From positions 558,001-622,000 of the forward strand of contig JACGCM010002684.1 of the NCBI GenBank assembly GCA_014058105.1: a DNA stretch of 64,000 nucleotides, written 5' to 3'. This stretch comes from Kingdonia uniflora. Lineage: Eukaryota > Streptophyta > Magnoliopsida > Ranunculales > Circaeasteraceae. Below the pieces are notes generated by a model. It was not told where the DNA came from, ran no database searches, and worked only from the letters and a program-made list of their open reading frames with translations. The translations under genes and the position numbers were made by a program. This document shows, piece after piece, positions 54,570 through 64,000 of the stretch; positions within the stretch are counted from its first letter, which is position 1, and each line of letters begins with the position of its first letter.

Positions 54570-56640
54570 CGCTTTTCAATTATGGTGACTTCTAGGCGAC
54601 TAGCCACAATAGTTTAGCATGAATTCTCCATAGAAACTGGTTAGCTAGCAGAATTAAGGGAAAACCTCAACGTCGTAGCAGAGAAGCAAAACAAGCTCGA
54701 ACATAAGTTAGTAAACGACAAAGAGTTTCGCGAATAGGAACTTGAAGATGAACGTAGAGCCCGATAAACAAAGTTAAAACAACATGAAGAATATATAACC
54801 ACGTTGCCGACTACCTTGAAAGCACTGCAAGACAATCAACAGGTTCAGGCTCCCAGGGAGCGTGGTGTCATACCAACGATTTTCAAGGTTTTAGCATGAG
54901 ATAGGTTGGGACCTCAAGGAGTAACTAGCAGAGGAGCTTCCAGGCATCAGCGCAACGATCCATACGTACTAGAAGCCTCAATTTATCTGGGACAAGATGA
55001 TCAGTAAGAAGATTGAATGAGACGCAGGCACGCGAAGTATCCAGCAGTATGCCAAACTATCCTCCGTCCGGGTTACCAGTTCGTGAACATTTGAGAGAGG
55101 GAACCAGTAACCATAATTCCTGACCAGTACGCCAAACTATTCTAGTACCACGTCTGTACATCTCACAAAGACATATAGATCAGCAAATCAAGGAGTTAAT
55201 AGAGTCTTAAGCTCATGGTAGTAAGAATGAATTAAGCGAATTACAAGGAAGTCAAATTGCCAAAGAGCTATTTGATATGGAAGTACCGACAGGTTTCCAT
55301 ACTCCAAAGTTTCATAAATACAAGGGCACCGATTTTAAAGTGCATTTCTAACAATTTCGAGATTCATTGGGATTGAATTCCAACTTGAACCACATCCTTT
55401 GTCAACTGTTCGCCACCAATCTCCAGAGGGAACCACTATGATGGTTCCATTTAGAAAGAAAAATAGCATCTTTTCTTGATTAAACCATCAACTTTGGAAG
55501 ATATGATTATAAACGTAAATGGATATATTGACCTGGAAAATACTTATACCACCTCTAGCATAGTTACATGATCGAGATCCACCAGATCAACAATTTAGCT
55601 AGATTGCAGAGAAGGAGGTTAACAGAGTATTGTGACCTCACGGTTCAAGATAAAAAAGAAAAACTCCTTCCCGAAATGTCAAGTTCCTACATCATGATAA
55701 AAAAGCTAAACTCTAGTTCGTGTCAAGTTCTAACGCATACACATACCTTTAGTTTGAACTTGACATCATGCTAAACTCCTTCCCGAATAAAGTTCGAACT
55801 AGAAGGAGGCTAAACTCCTTTTGTGTAGTATGTGTTGTGATCATCATGTCAAGTTTCCACATCATGACATACTCGTTATCGTGCTTAAGATGAATAAATT
55901 TGTCATGCATACCATGATGATTGACATAGGCAGTGGTATCGAAATAATTTTTTAGAGTACAATCGAGCAAATGGGACTAGAAGACAAAGTAGTACCAAAC
56001 GACATCGATATTAGTGGATTTAATAGATCTAAAGAAGAACAAGTAGGAAAAATCACCCTACCGATAACTGCTAGACCTACCACTCTCGACTTTACTTTTT
56101 GCATCATCAATACAAATTCCCAATACCTGGGGATAATGAGCCATTGTTGGTTACACAATATAGAAACGATCTCATCCACATACCATCAGGCACTTTGTTT
56201 TAAATATAATGATATAACCTATGAGTGATTAAAGGAAGTCAAAAGCACTCTCAAGCTTGTGAAAATATAGTATCTACCATACTTGACATATCTGACAAAT
56301 TTTCTTCATAGCAATTATAAAAAGTTGATCACGTCGAGGATCAGCCTTCCACAGTCAAACTTACTGATTACATTGAGATCGATGGACACAACAGGGGTAC
56401 ATATATTGGTACCAAGCTTATCCAATAGGAGAAAGAAGCTCTAATACATTTCTTACAGATGAACAGAGACATCTTTACGTGGACTTTTTCAAAAATACCA
56501 GGAGTTGACCTAGCTAAAGATTGTCATAAATTAAGCATCAGAGATAAAGCTACATCAATCAAACATAGCCAAAGGAGACTTTCACCTTGGCTTAGAGATG
56601 AGTTTAACATAAAAATTAATAAGTTGATCGAGGTCGGGTA
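54570..56640 (+). pseudogene. Element J gag, protease and pre-RT
   Basis: A Gag N-terminal helical region (54600-54840, Glu/Lys-rich) precedes the Gag core at 55285-55560: FHTPKFHKYKGTDFKVHF-like, then FRDSLGLNSNLNHILCQLFA, TNLQREPL and WFHLERKIASFLD. The protease segment at 55968-56230 reads MGLEDKVVPNDIDISGFNRS, KEEQVGKITLPITARPTTLD, SQYLGIMSHCWLHNIETISS and TYHQALCFKYND, the typical Tat post-active-site block. The pre-RT piece (56459-56640) reads MNRDIFTWTFSKIPGVDLAK and ends INKLIEVG, where element G interrupts. Stops are frequent. Confidence 0.75.
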
Positions 56641-59600
56641 GTATGAACCCTTGTCAGTTTTATTGTAAACGACATAAGGTCCTTCCCAGGATTAGGCTAG
56701 CTTACTAGCATTTTGAGGCTTCAAAGACTATGTGACATGTCAAAGTACAAGATCCCCAATGTTGAGACTTCATGGTCAAACTCGCTTGTTATATGACTTC
56801 TCGGGGGATTGATAGTAACAGCCAAGGATGGCGATGACTCGGCCTCTGGTTTCATCGATCCGTGGCATATTACACCCGAGTTTGAACTCATTATATTTTT
56901 CTAGGAGGTTGGGATCTCATGTGGTTGCTTTGAATTGAGTAGGGAACACTGCTTCAGTACCATAAGCTTGGAGAAAAGGGGTGTTGCCGGTCACTTTTCT
57001 TGGTATTGTTCGGTAAGCCCGGAGGACATGCTGTAATTCTTAAAACCATCGTCCTTTCTTTGCATCGACATGCTTCTTGAGACCATTGACAATCGTTTTA
57101 TTGATTACTTCGACCTGACCGTTCCCTTGGGGGTAGTAAGGTGTTGATGGGGAGAGGATGATGTTATACTTTTTGAGGAAATTTCTAACTTTGTTCGTGA
57201 CGAATTGCGGACCATTATCACATCGAATCATATAAGGGCAGCCAAAGCGTGTAATAATGTTCTCCCATAAGAATTTGATGACTTCTTCTTCTCTGGTTCG
57301 ACACAAAGGTACGGCTTCGACCCATTAGGTAAAATAATCTGTTGCAAAAGGGATGTTTTCTCGGCTACCCAAAGCTTTGGGAAAAGGACCCACAAGATTG
57401 ATGACTCATCATTTGAATGGCCAAGAGACTTGGCTAAAGTGGAGGTATTTTGAGGGGCTATGGATGTCGTGGGCATGGCGCTGGCATTTATCATCTTCAA
57501 TTCTTTATATTATGTCAGAATAAACCTCAGGAGACGACTCAAAGGGACATAGATCGACCAGTAGTATGAGCACCGCAGGTACCTTCGTGAAGTTCGGCAA
57601 GAATTGAAGATGCTTCATTTTGAGAAATACATCGAAGGGGGAAGCCATTTGGGGATTTGTAATATAACTCTTGTTTGAGGATTGTGTATCTGTGGCAGTT
57701 TTCTAATAATGATCGCTTAGCTTTGGGATCGTCTGAGAGGATAGCATTGTTGAAGTAATCGAGGAATGGTGTTCGCCAGTCGTTTGGATCGAGACTCTCA
57801 CCCCCAATACTAATGACATTGACTTCCATCTAGTCGATACTTGGGCGTTTGAGTACTTCAATATGAAGAGTTTGGGATTCGGACTGGCCTTACATAGTTG
57901 CTATGTAGGCGAGGGCATCTGCATGTCTGCTTTTGCCTCTGGGTAGTGAGTAATAGAAGATTTCTCAGGGAAATGGTCCATGCGCTGGAGGACGAGAGTA
58001 ATATATTCGGCCATGCGACCGTTGGTTTGATTTTTACCAGAGTATTGTCTCTGGAAGAGTTGGGAATCTGTAAAAACTATAAGTTTAGGGACACCGAGGT
58101 AGAGGTCATGGATCAAGGCTTCATACTTAGCCCCGTTGTTAGAGTATTTGAAGTTTAATGGAACTGCCTTTGCAATTCGATCATTGGTGGGTGTAACCAG
58201 GACGATATCAATCTCTGAACTGTTAGGTCTAGTAAATCCGTTTGTGAAGAGATACCAGCCTATGTTGGGGTTCTATAGGTCTGTCAGCTCGGGCTAGTCA
58301 TCTGGTAGTTTATTTTTGAGTTCCTCCCAATCGACATCTTCGACCGGTAAGTCAACAAGGAAATCGGTGACTGCTTGGCCTTTTTGGGATACTTGCTTCT
58401 CAAATGTGATATCATGTTCCCCGAGATAAACGGACCACTGTTGTACTCGTATGGATTTTTCTTTCTTGCTAAGAACTTCACGAAGGGGTTAACTTGTTAT
58501 AACACGGATAGGGTGAGCTTGAAAATATGGTTTGAGTTTCTGGGAAGTGTAGACGAGGGTGAGGAGCAAACGCTCAAGTTTTGTGTATCGAGTCTCTGCA
58601 GGTGTCTGAGCTTTACTGTTAAAATAGATAGGCTTTTCAATGCTAGATTCGAGTCTAATGAGGACTGAGCTGATAGAAGTTTCAGTGACCATGAGGTATA
58701 AAGAAAGTGTTTCGCCTTCGGCAAGGGTGCTGATGTTGGGTGGTCGACCAAGGTATCTTTTAAGTTTGTGGAAGGCATGTTCACAGTCAGGTGTCCAATT
58801 GATATTAAGGTTATTTTTCTTTTTAGACTTGTAGACGCCTTGGCTGTGTAAGAGAGAGAAGAGCCAAGCACAACGGTCTGAGAATTTAGAAATGAAACGG
58901 TTTAGGGCCGCTATTTTACCAGCCACTTTTTAGACATCTTTTTCGTTCGGGATGACGGCATATCGATGAGGGCTCGGATATGGGTAGGGTCGATCTCGAT
59001 ACCTCGTTTGCTGATGAGGTGGCCTAGAAATTTGCCAGACAAAACACCAAATTGGCATTTATCTAGGTTAAATTTCATGCTGTATGTTCAAAGTATCGAA
59101 AAGACTTTGGATAGGTCCTAGATGTGGGTCAATTTTTGGAGGCTCTTGCATAACATATCGTCAATGTAAATTTTGACCAACTTGCCAAGCAAGGGTTTGA
59201 ACATGGTTGTAACCAGGCGTTGGTAGGTGGCACCCGCATTTTTGAGGCTAAAGGGCATGACGTTAAAATAGAAAATGCCTTGTTCAGTGATAAAAGAAAT
59301 TTTAAGTTGATCATCGAGGAGGAGGGGTTCCTGATTGTAACTCGAAGCCGCGTCCATCATCGATAGAAGCTCATGTCCAGTAGTGGCATTGAGGAGTACT
59401 AAAATGATCGGGAGGGGAAAGCTGCCCTTCAGTGTGTGTTTGTTGAGGTCTGTGAAGTCGATGTAGATTTTGAACTTGCCGCTCTTTTTAGGAACTAAAA
59501 CAATGTTGGATATCCAATCAATATACTTGACTTCTCTGATAAAACCCGCAGCTATAAGTTTGTCAACCCCGTGGTTTACAGCCTCTCGAAGTTGTGGTGC

Positions 59601-62248
59601 TAGGGTACACTTCTTCTACTTTACTACTGTGGTGTGAGGGATGAGGTCGAGGCGATGAAAGGCTAAACTGGGGTCAACACCGGGAATCTCCTGAAACATC
59701 CATGCAAAGATGTCTTTATTTGTTCGAAGGGAGTCTGTGAGTTCGAGATGCTCGGCCTCATCTAGAAAGGTTTCGATGAATGTACCTCGACCTAGACTAT
59801 TGAGTTCAATATAGACAGTGGGTACGATGGGTAAGATGGCAGATGTTGAAGGTACATGGATAGCGGGAGACAATGATTGCTATGGTAGTTCGACAAGTTT
59901 CTGAGTCTGATCGATCTCCGGATGCTCACATGAGCGGGCAAGATGTTATGAACCCTTTAAGTTCCACGTTCCATACGGGGTATTGAAACAAAGGGTCTGA
60001 TGATAGGTCAAAGGTATGGCGCGCATGGCATGAAGTCAGTCGCGCCTAAGGATACTGAGATACTTAGATTTCATTTTGATGACAAGAAAACTGGTTTAAA
60101 GTATAACTAGGCCAGTAGTAACAGGAAGGCTGATTCGACCAACGGTAACTTTAGTAGCCCCATTAAAACCTTTTAGTTCGACATTGGCGGTAGTGATGAG
60201 GTTTGTTTTGTTCATGGCTTGGATTGTTTGAAGGAAAAGTACATCGGCTGTACTTCCTGTATCGATAAGCATGGTGTAGAGGATGAGGTGCTCGACTTAA
60301 ATCATTACGACTAAAGGGTCAGAATAGGGAAAATAAACATGCGATGTATCACAGTCGATAAATGAGATACCCTCGGGTCGAGGGAATTGGCTTGATTCTG
60401 GCAAGAGGGCAGGTAGCTTCTCCTGGTAAGTAAGTTTGTAGCATTCTTCGACAGGCTTGCGTTTGCTCTTGGCACGGCCACTGTCGATATTATTTATTTT
60501 GATGAAATAAACTTGGTAGATGTGTACTTCAGCTGGGTCGGTAGCAAGGGCGTGTTGAGGTTTGAGGTATGACCCGTCGAAGTAGCTAGGGAGGTCGGCA
60601 ACGTACTGATGTAGACAACCCACTTTAAGAATTATCTCGAGAGAATGCTGTAAGGTGAAATATTTGTTAGTGTGGTGACAATTACACTTGTGGCTGGCCA
60701 AATAGGGTTTGCCTGGCTTGACCTCGATAGGGAAAGGGATATTCCATATGGTCTGCCTAGATCTATGGTAGAAGAGTACTGATGGGGGCAATAAGTTTAG
60801 GGAGAACCGGCTTCGGTCATTATTTGTGAGCTTCAGCAGTATTGTCAGTATGGGGACGTTTGCGGCTCTTAGTCTCCAATGAGACGGGAGCGATCAGGGG
60901 TGTAGTAGTAAAAGGTGGGCCTTGTCGAGGTTTATTTGGATTGGTGGTTGAAGCCTGCCCCTGTTTATTTGATTCGCGGTGGCACTCAAGGTCGATATAC
61001 CCATTTACTTTTTAGAGCATCTCCTCGAGGGTTTGCAGTTTGTGAAGGACCAAAAACTCTTTGACACGGCTATTCTCTGGTAAAACGTTTGAATACGTGA
61101 GTACGACATTCGCGCAGTCGAGATTTTTGACTTTGTGCAACTCGTCAAGGAACTTCTTGGTGAAGGCCTCAAGGGTTTCACTGGAGGTTTTCTGAAATTG
61201 TGGAGGGTATCGACTCAGACTTTACAGTCCATGTTGAAGGCGAATTAGGCGATGAAGAGGCTGGATAATTGCTCAAAGCTTTGAATCGATCCATTAGGAA
61301 GGTTATGATACCAACAAAGAGAGCTATCTGTGAGGCTGGTGGGGAAAAGTCAATTCATTAGGTGGTCAGCCATATTGCAAAGGCTTAAAGCATTTTGGAA
61401 TTCGAGAATGTGGGATTGAGGATCGGTGTTGCGATATTTACTAATTTTGGTGGCTTAGAAATTTGGAGGTACCTCGATAATGAGGAGTTCGGGGAAGAGG
61501 GGTTTTTTTAACCGACTCCATGAGTTTGGTGTTGGGCTCGCACTGATGCGGATGGTAGGGTGGATGTTATAGTCGAGGTCCTACTGTGCACGATAGGCAG
61601 GATGATAGGGGGATCGATGGGTTCGAGGGTGATGAGGCTGATTGTTCGGCGTGTGCTCGGCGCTGTGCTCCCCGAGGCATTCTCATGCAAGGCGGCGTTT
61701 GGGGTGTCTGTTGGAGCGAAGGGTGGAATCAGAGAAGTCCTCCGTGGGATGAATGTCAAGATTGATTGAGCCGGTAGGGGGGACAGTAGGGGGAGCATCC
61801 TCCGTACTAAGAATTATCGGAAGTACTTCCAGATTTGGTGGGGACCCAGTCGAGCACTGGCAGATAAGCGCGACAGGGCGGGTGCTCGAGATAGCAGTGG
61901 GGCATCTAGAGGTTGTAGTCGTTACAACTCCCGAACTATGTTTCATAGGTTGATGATGGCGCGGTATTGTCTGTCGGCGTCATCCAAACGTCATTATCCT
62001 TCGGCATCAAACTCTTTCCGGTGTTCTTTGTGCTCCTCACGCAATTTCGCTCGGTGTCGTTCCTCAGCCTGAGCGAATTGCTGAGTAAGAAGGGCTAACT
62101 GGGCAGCGACTCTGTCAGCGGAGTTGCCAGCATGGGTGGAAGTGGAGCGTAGGGTCAGGGCCATTAAGAAGTGGTTTGCAAGAATTGAAAATGGAAAGTG
62201 CAAGGCGGGGGGTAATTGGTAGGGTGGGAAAGCACGGACGACACCAAA
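56640..62248 (-). pseudogene. Element G gag-pol, most complete Tat polyprotein in the window
   Basis: Domains read right to left on the minus strand, in Tat order. Gag N-terminus 62203-61994 (RVAAQLALLTQQFAQAEERH). Gag core about 61420-61080 (LSLCNMADHLMN, FPTSLTDSSLCWYHNLPNGS). Linker/protease 60791-60297 (KPYLASHKCNCHHTNKYF, SYFDGSYLK, ISFIDCDTSHVYFPYSDPLV). Pre-RT 59873-59616 (LRTNKDIFAWMFQEIPGVDP). RT 59600-58930 (SFITEQGIFYFNVMPFSLKN, AGATYQRLV, active-site YIDDM at 59168-59157). RNase H 58926-57901 (EKPIYFNSKAQTPAETRYTK, IVFTDSQL). Integrase 57829-56640 (HEGTCGAHTTGRSMSL, CDNGPQFVTNK, PYYPQGNGQVEVINKTIVNG, SWEGPYVV). The first integrase Asp seems to be Asn (VINLVGPF). It stops at GSYYP, so the pol end, any accessory block and the 3' LTR are missing. 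Confidence 0.85.
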
Positions 62249-62891
62249 TATAGGGGCCTAACTTCGCAAGGAGGGGAAGTTGGCTCTTACACCACGGGGT
62301 TTATCTTCTATCAAAGGGTTCAAGCATATAATCAATAATACAAATAACCTACTGACAATATACTTGCATGGAGGCCTAAAATGGGACACTCCACGACCTC
62401 TTATGAGGATTTTTAAGAGATTAAAGTACTAGGTAAATTACAGAGTGATCGAAGGTAAACTACAAGGGTTATGGGGAGAGATTTCACAACCTCCCCTTGG
62501 TCCCCCCCTCCCACCTATTTATAGACATAGGAAGGGCTAAGTCACCAAGGAAAGTCAAATTATAGGTATATCCTCCAGGTATCTTTCGGATATCAGGTGG
62601 GTAACCCGGAGTTGGTGTTGACGCCATAAATGTTGGGTCTGACACAATGCTTTGACACTGTAGCCATTGTTGGTTCTGGCACTGCAGTCGTCAGGACCAA
62701 TAATAACGCCGTAAATGTGGGGTTTGTATTCTGACGGATCTACCTTCGTCTTCGAGGCTTGTTCATAGTCGAAGTTCGTCTAGTCTTAGAAGGCTTATTT
62801 ACGGATTGATTGGGCTTTGAGGTATTAATGTAGGTTTCGATGTAGCCTTCGAGTGCTCAACTGGAGCTAGGAGGCTGCGAGTAGGCTACCA
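62249..62891 (-). repeat. 5' LTR of element G
   Basis: 643 bp. On the minus strand it starts TGGTAGCCTACTCGCAGCC and ends GTTAGGCCCCTATA (CTACA in relatives), directly before the primer-binding site (62247-62231). The right edge is supported because element J coding resumes at 62892. CCCCCCTCCCACCTATTTATAG near 62503-62525 is TATA-like on the plus strand. Its ends are related to the D/E/F LTRs but most of it is diverged. Confidence 0.7.
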
Positions 62892-63092
62892 TAGGATTCA
62901 TTTGAGAAGCCAAATATCCATATTGGATCTCAAATATTGTAGCAGTTCTAAAGAAGAATAAGAATGTTTGTGTTTGTGTAGATTTCACAGATCATAACAA
63001 ATATATATTAAAAGATAGTTTCCAACTTCCCATAATTTATTAAATTCTAGACTCCACAGCAAAACACAAGCTATTATCTATGATGGGCGTTG
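62892..63092 (+). pseudogene. Element J reverse transcriptase fragment
   Basis: Reads GFI, stop, EAKYPYWISNIVAVLKKN, then CVCVDFTDHNKYILKDSFQL and STAKHKLLSMMG. This is the RT N-terminal block (family pattern: KYPEWLANVV...CVDFTDLNKACPKDSFPLP...LLSFMDAYSG). It ends where the element F LTR starts at 63093. It continues the reading broken at 56640. Confidence 0.8.
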
Positions 63093-63681
63093 TGTAGGGG
63101 CCAGATTTTGTAAAGCTCAAACTGACTTGAAATCGATCCTTACACCAAGAACTACTATGCCAAGAATTAAATAAGAGATAACACTTCACACAGGGGATTT
63201 AGCATGGAAAACCTGTGAATAGGTAAAAACCACGACCTCGAGTGGAAGATTTTGTGAAAGTAGTATTATTGCTTAAAAAAGTGGGAGAATCTGATTACAA
63301 GAGTTAATCTAAGATAAAATAGCTAGATATCAGATAATTGTATGTGTAGAATTTTTTGTCTGCCACCCTATTTCCTTAGGAGCTCTGCCCTTTTATAGAC
63401 CCTTCTCTCAGCTTGACATCGTGCTCAAACACGTTCTCCTGAAAGTAGGAGTCATGGGCAGTTGAGTGTGTAACTGCTAGCTCGTGGGAGACAAGTGTTT
63501 GTTGACTTATTCTGTTTACATCTGTTGTGGACGATCTACGTTCTGCTCGAGTTCGTGGTTAATGTGTAATTATTAACGCATTTATTTAAGCGTGAATCTG
63601 GTATTGGATAAGGTTGAGTCTTATAGAGCTCGAGGTATAGATGAGATCGAGTGTCCTTAGCTCGAGGGATAAGTCCCTACA
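63093..63681 (-). repeat. 3' LTR of Tat element F
   Basis: 589 bp. Plus-strand text begins TGTAGGGGCC and ends AAGTCCCTACA. It is aligned with the D and E LTRs and less decayed: GAATAGGTAAAAACCACGAC, CATCGTGCTCAAACACGTTC, GCTAGCTCGTGGGAGACAAG. The polypurine tract at 63682-63696 (minus TTGCGAGGGGGAGAT) follows. The rest of F lies beyond the window. Confidence 0.85.
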
Positions 63682-63892
63682 ATCTCCCCCTCGCAACTGA
63701 AGTCACGTGTGGCTTTAGTTGAGAAAAACCCTAAAGCTCGGACCGTGTGATGACATAAGCGATGCTTGAAAAATGAAACATCCGCATTGAAGAGTGTATT
63801 GCCATTATGACGCGTGAGTGTCATGAGCAGACTGTTAGTTTTCCCGAGCGGATGACTGTTTTGGGAATCAACGTGCATTAAATGCGGTATTA

Positions 63893-63902
63893 CTATAAAT
63901 AG
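63893..63902 (+). promoter_or_regulatory. Antisense promoter P1 of element F
   Basis: CTATAAATAG, preceded by GATGACTGTTTTGGGAATC and GTGCATTAAATGCGG, the block shared with D and E. The accessory ORF expected 80-100 bp downstream falls at the window edge; the last 60 bp show no ATG matching D/E. Confidence 0.6.
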
Positions 63903-64000
63903 TGGTCAGATTTGATTGCCGAATAACATTCAACACATCTTCGCTACAGTGAAAAACAAACATACCTATTTTGTTGAGTGAGAAAAAAATATAAGTTTAT

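Larger units (their letters stand above)
54422..63092 (+). mobile_element. Tat element J (+), split by element G and cut by element F
   Basis: LTR end and primer-binding site (54422-54520), gag, protease and pre-RT to 56640; the RT reading continues at 62892-63092 after 6.25 kb of element G. The protein sense across the gap is continuous: INKLIEVG, then GFI, stop, EAKYPYWISNIV. Element F's LTR begins at 63093 in the middle of RT. This shows J is older than G and F. Confidence 0.75.

Overview
This is plant nuclear DNA from a gene-poor, repeat-packed region. It holds only plant transposon lineages (Tat-type and chromovirus Ty3/gypsy, Ty1/copia, L1-type LINE, PIF/Harbinger, hAT), plant mobile domain (PMD) genes and GT-AG introns. 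I find no intact single-copy host gene, tRNA, rRNA, CRISPR array or bacterial operon. Almost every reading frame is broken by stops and frameshifts. All family calls come from motifs read by eye; no database search was run.

Layout. 1-965: Tat-type gag-protease fragment (+). 981-1100: scrap of LINE reverse transcriptase. 1130-4870: chromovirus gypsy-A (+) lacking RT. 4900-6275: minus-strand copy of a Transposase_28-like accessory gene. 6816-13290: a 6.4-kb block bracketed by a near-identical ~95-bp direct repeat, holding a PIF/Harbinger element (7070-10500) and a PMD gene (10830-12925, minus). 14368-16165: LINE ORF1 (+). 16313-17170: gypsy-C (minus), head to head with gypsy-B (+, 17178-20143). 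20880-23430: Tat element H (+), its protease interrupted by a non-autonomous hAT element (22318-23126). 24724-32185: Tat derivative D, two LTR copies around an antisense gene block. 32646-37990: copia element (+). 38500-39500: second PMD relic (minus). 41820-44300: second PIF element (minus). 44818-54421: Tat element E (minus). 54422-63092: Tat element J (+), split by Tat element G (minus, 56640-62891). 63093 onward: Tat element F (minus), leaving the window.

The most interesting system is the D/E/F Tat family. The polypurine tracts and E's pol genes show the elements lie on the minus strand, yet between pol and the 3' LTR they carry a block of about 6 kb on the opposite strand. In D and E this block has two TATA-box promoters conserved at matching places, an N-terminal P/E-rich ORF, and a multi-exon gene with a Transposase_28-like domain and long coiled coils. 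Introns in an antisense gene cannot be spliced from the sense genomic RNA, so they would survive retrotransposition. The same LTRs carry a conserved inverted repeat at their 3' ends, next to the primer-binding site.

A second thread is a TTCGAA palindrome module (core GTCTATTCGAATAGAC) clustered in LTRs of both gypsy and copia elements. The insertions are strongly nested, so relative ages can be read: J is older than G and F, H is older than the hAT insertion, and the LINE is probably older than gypsy-C.
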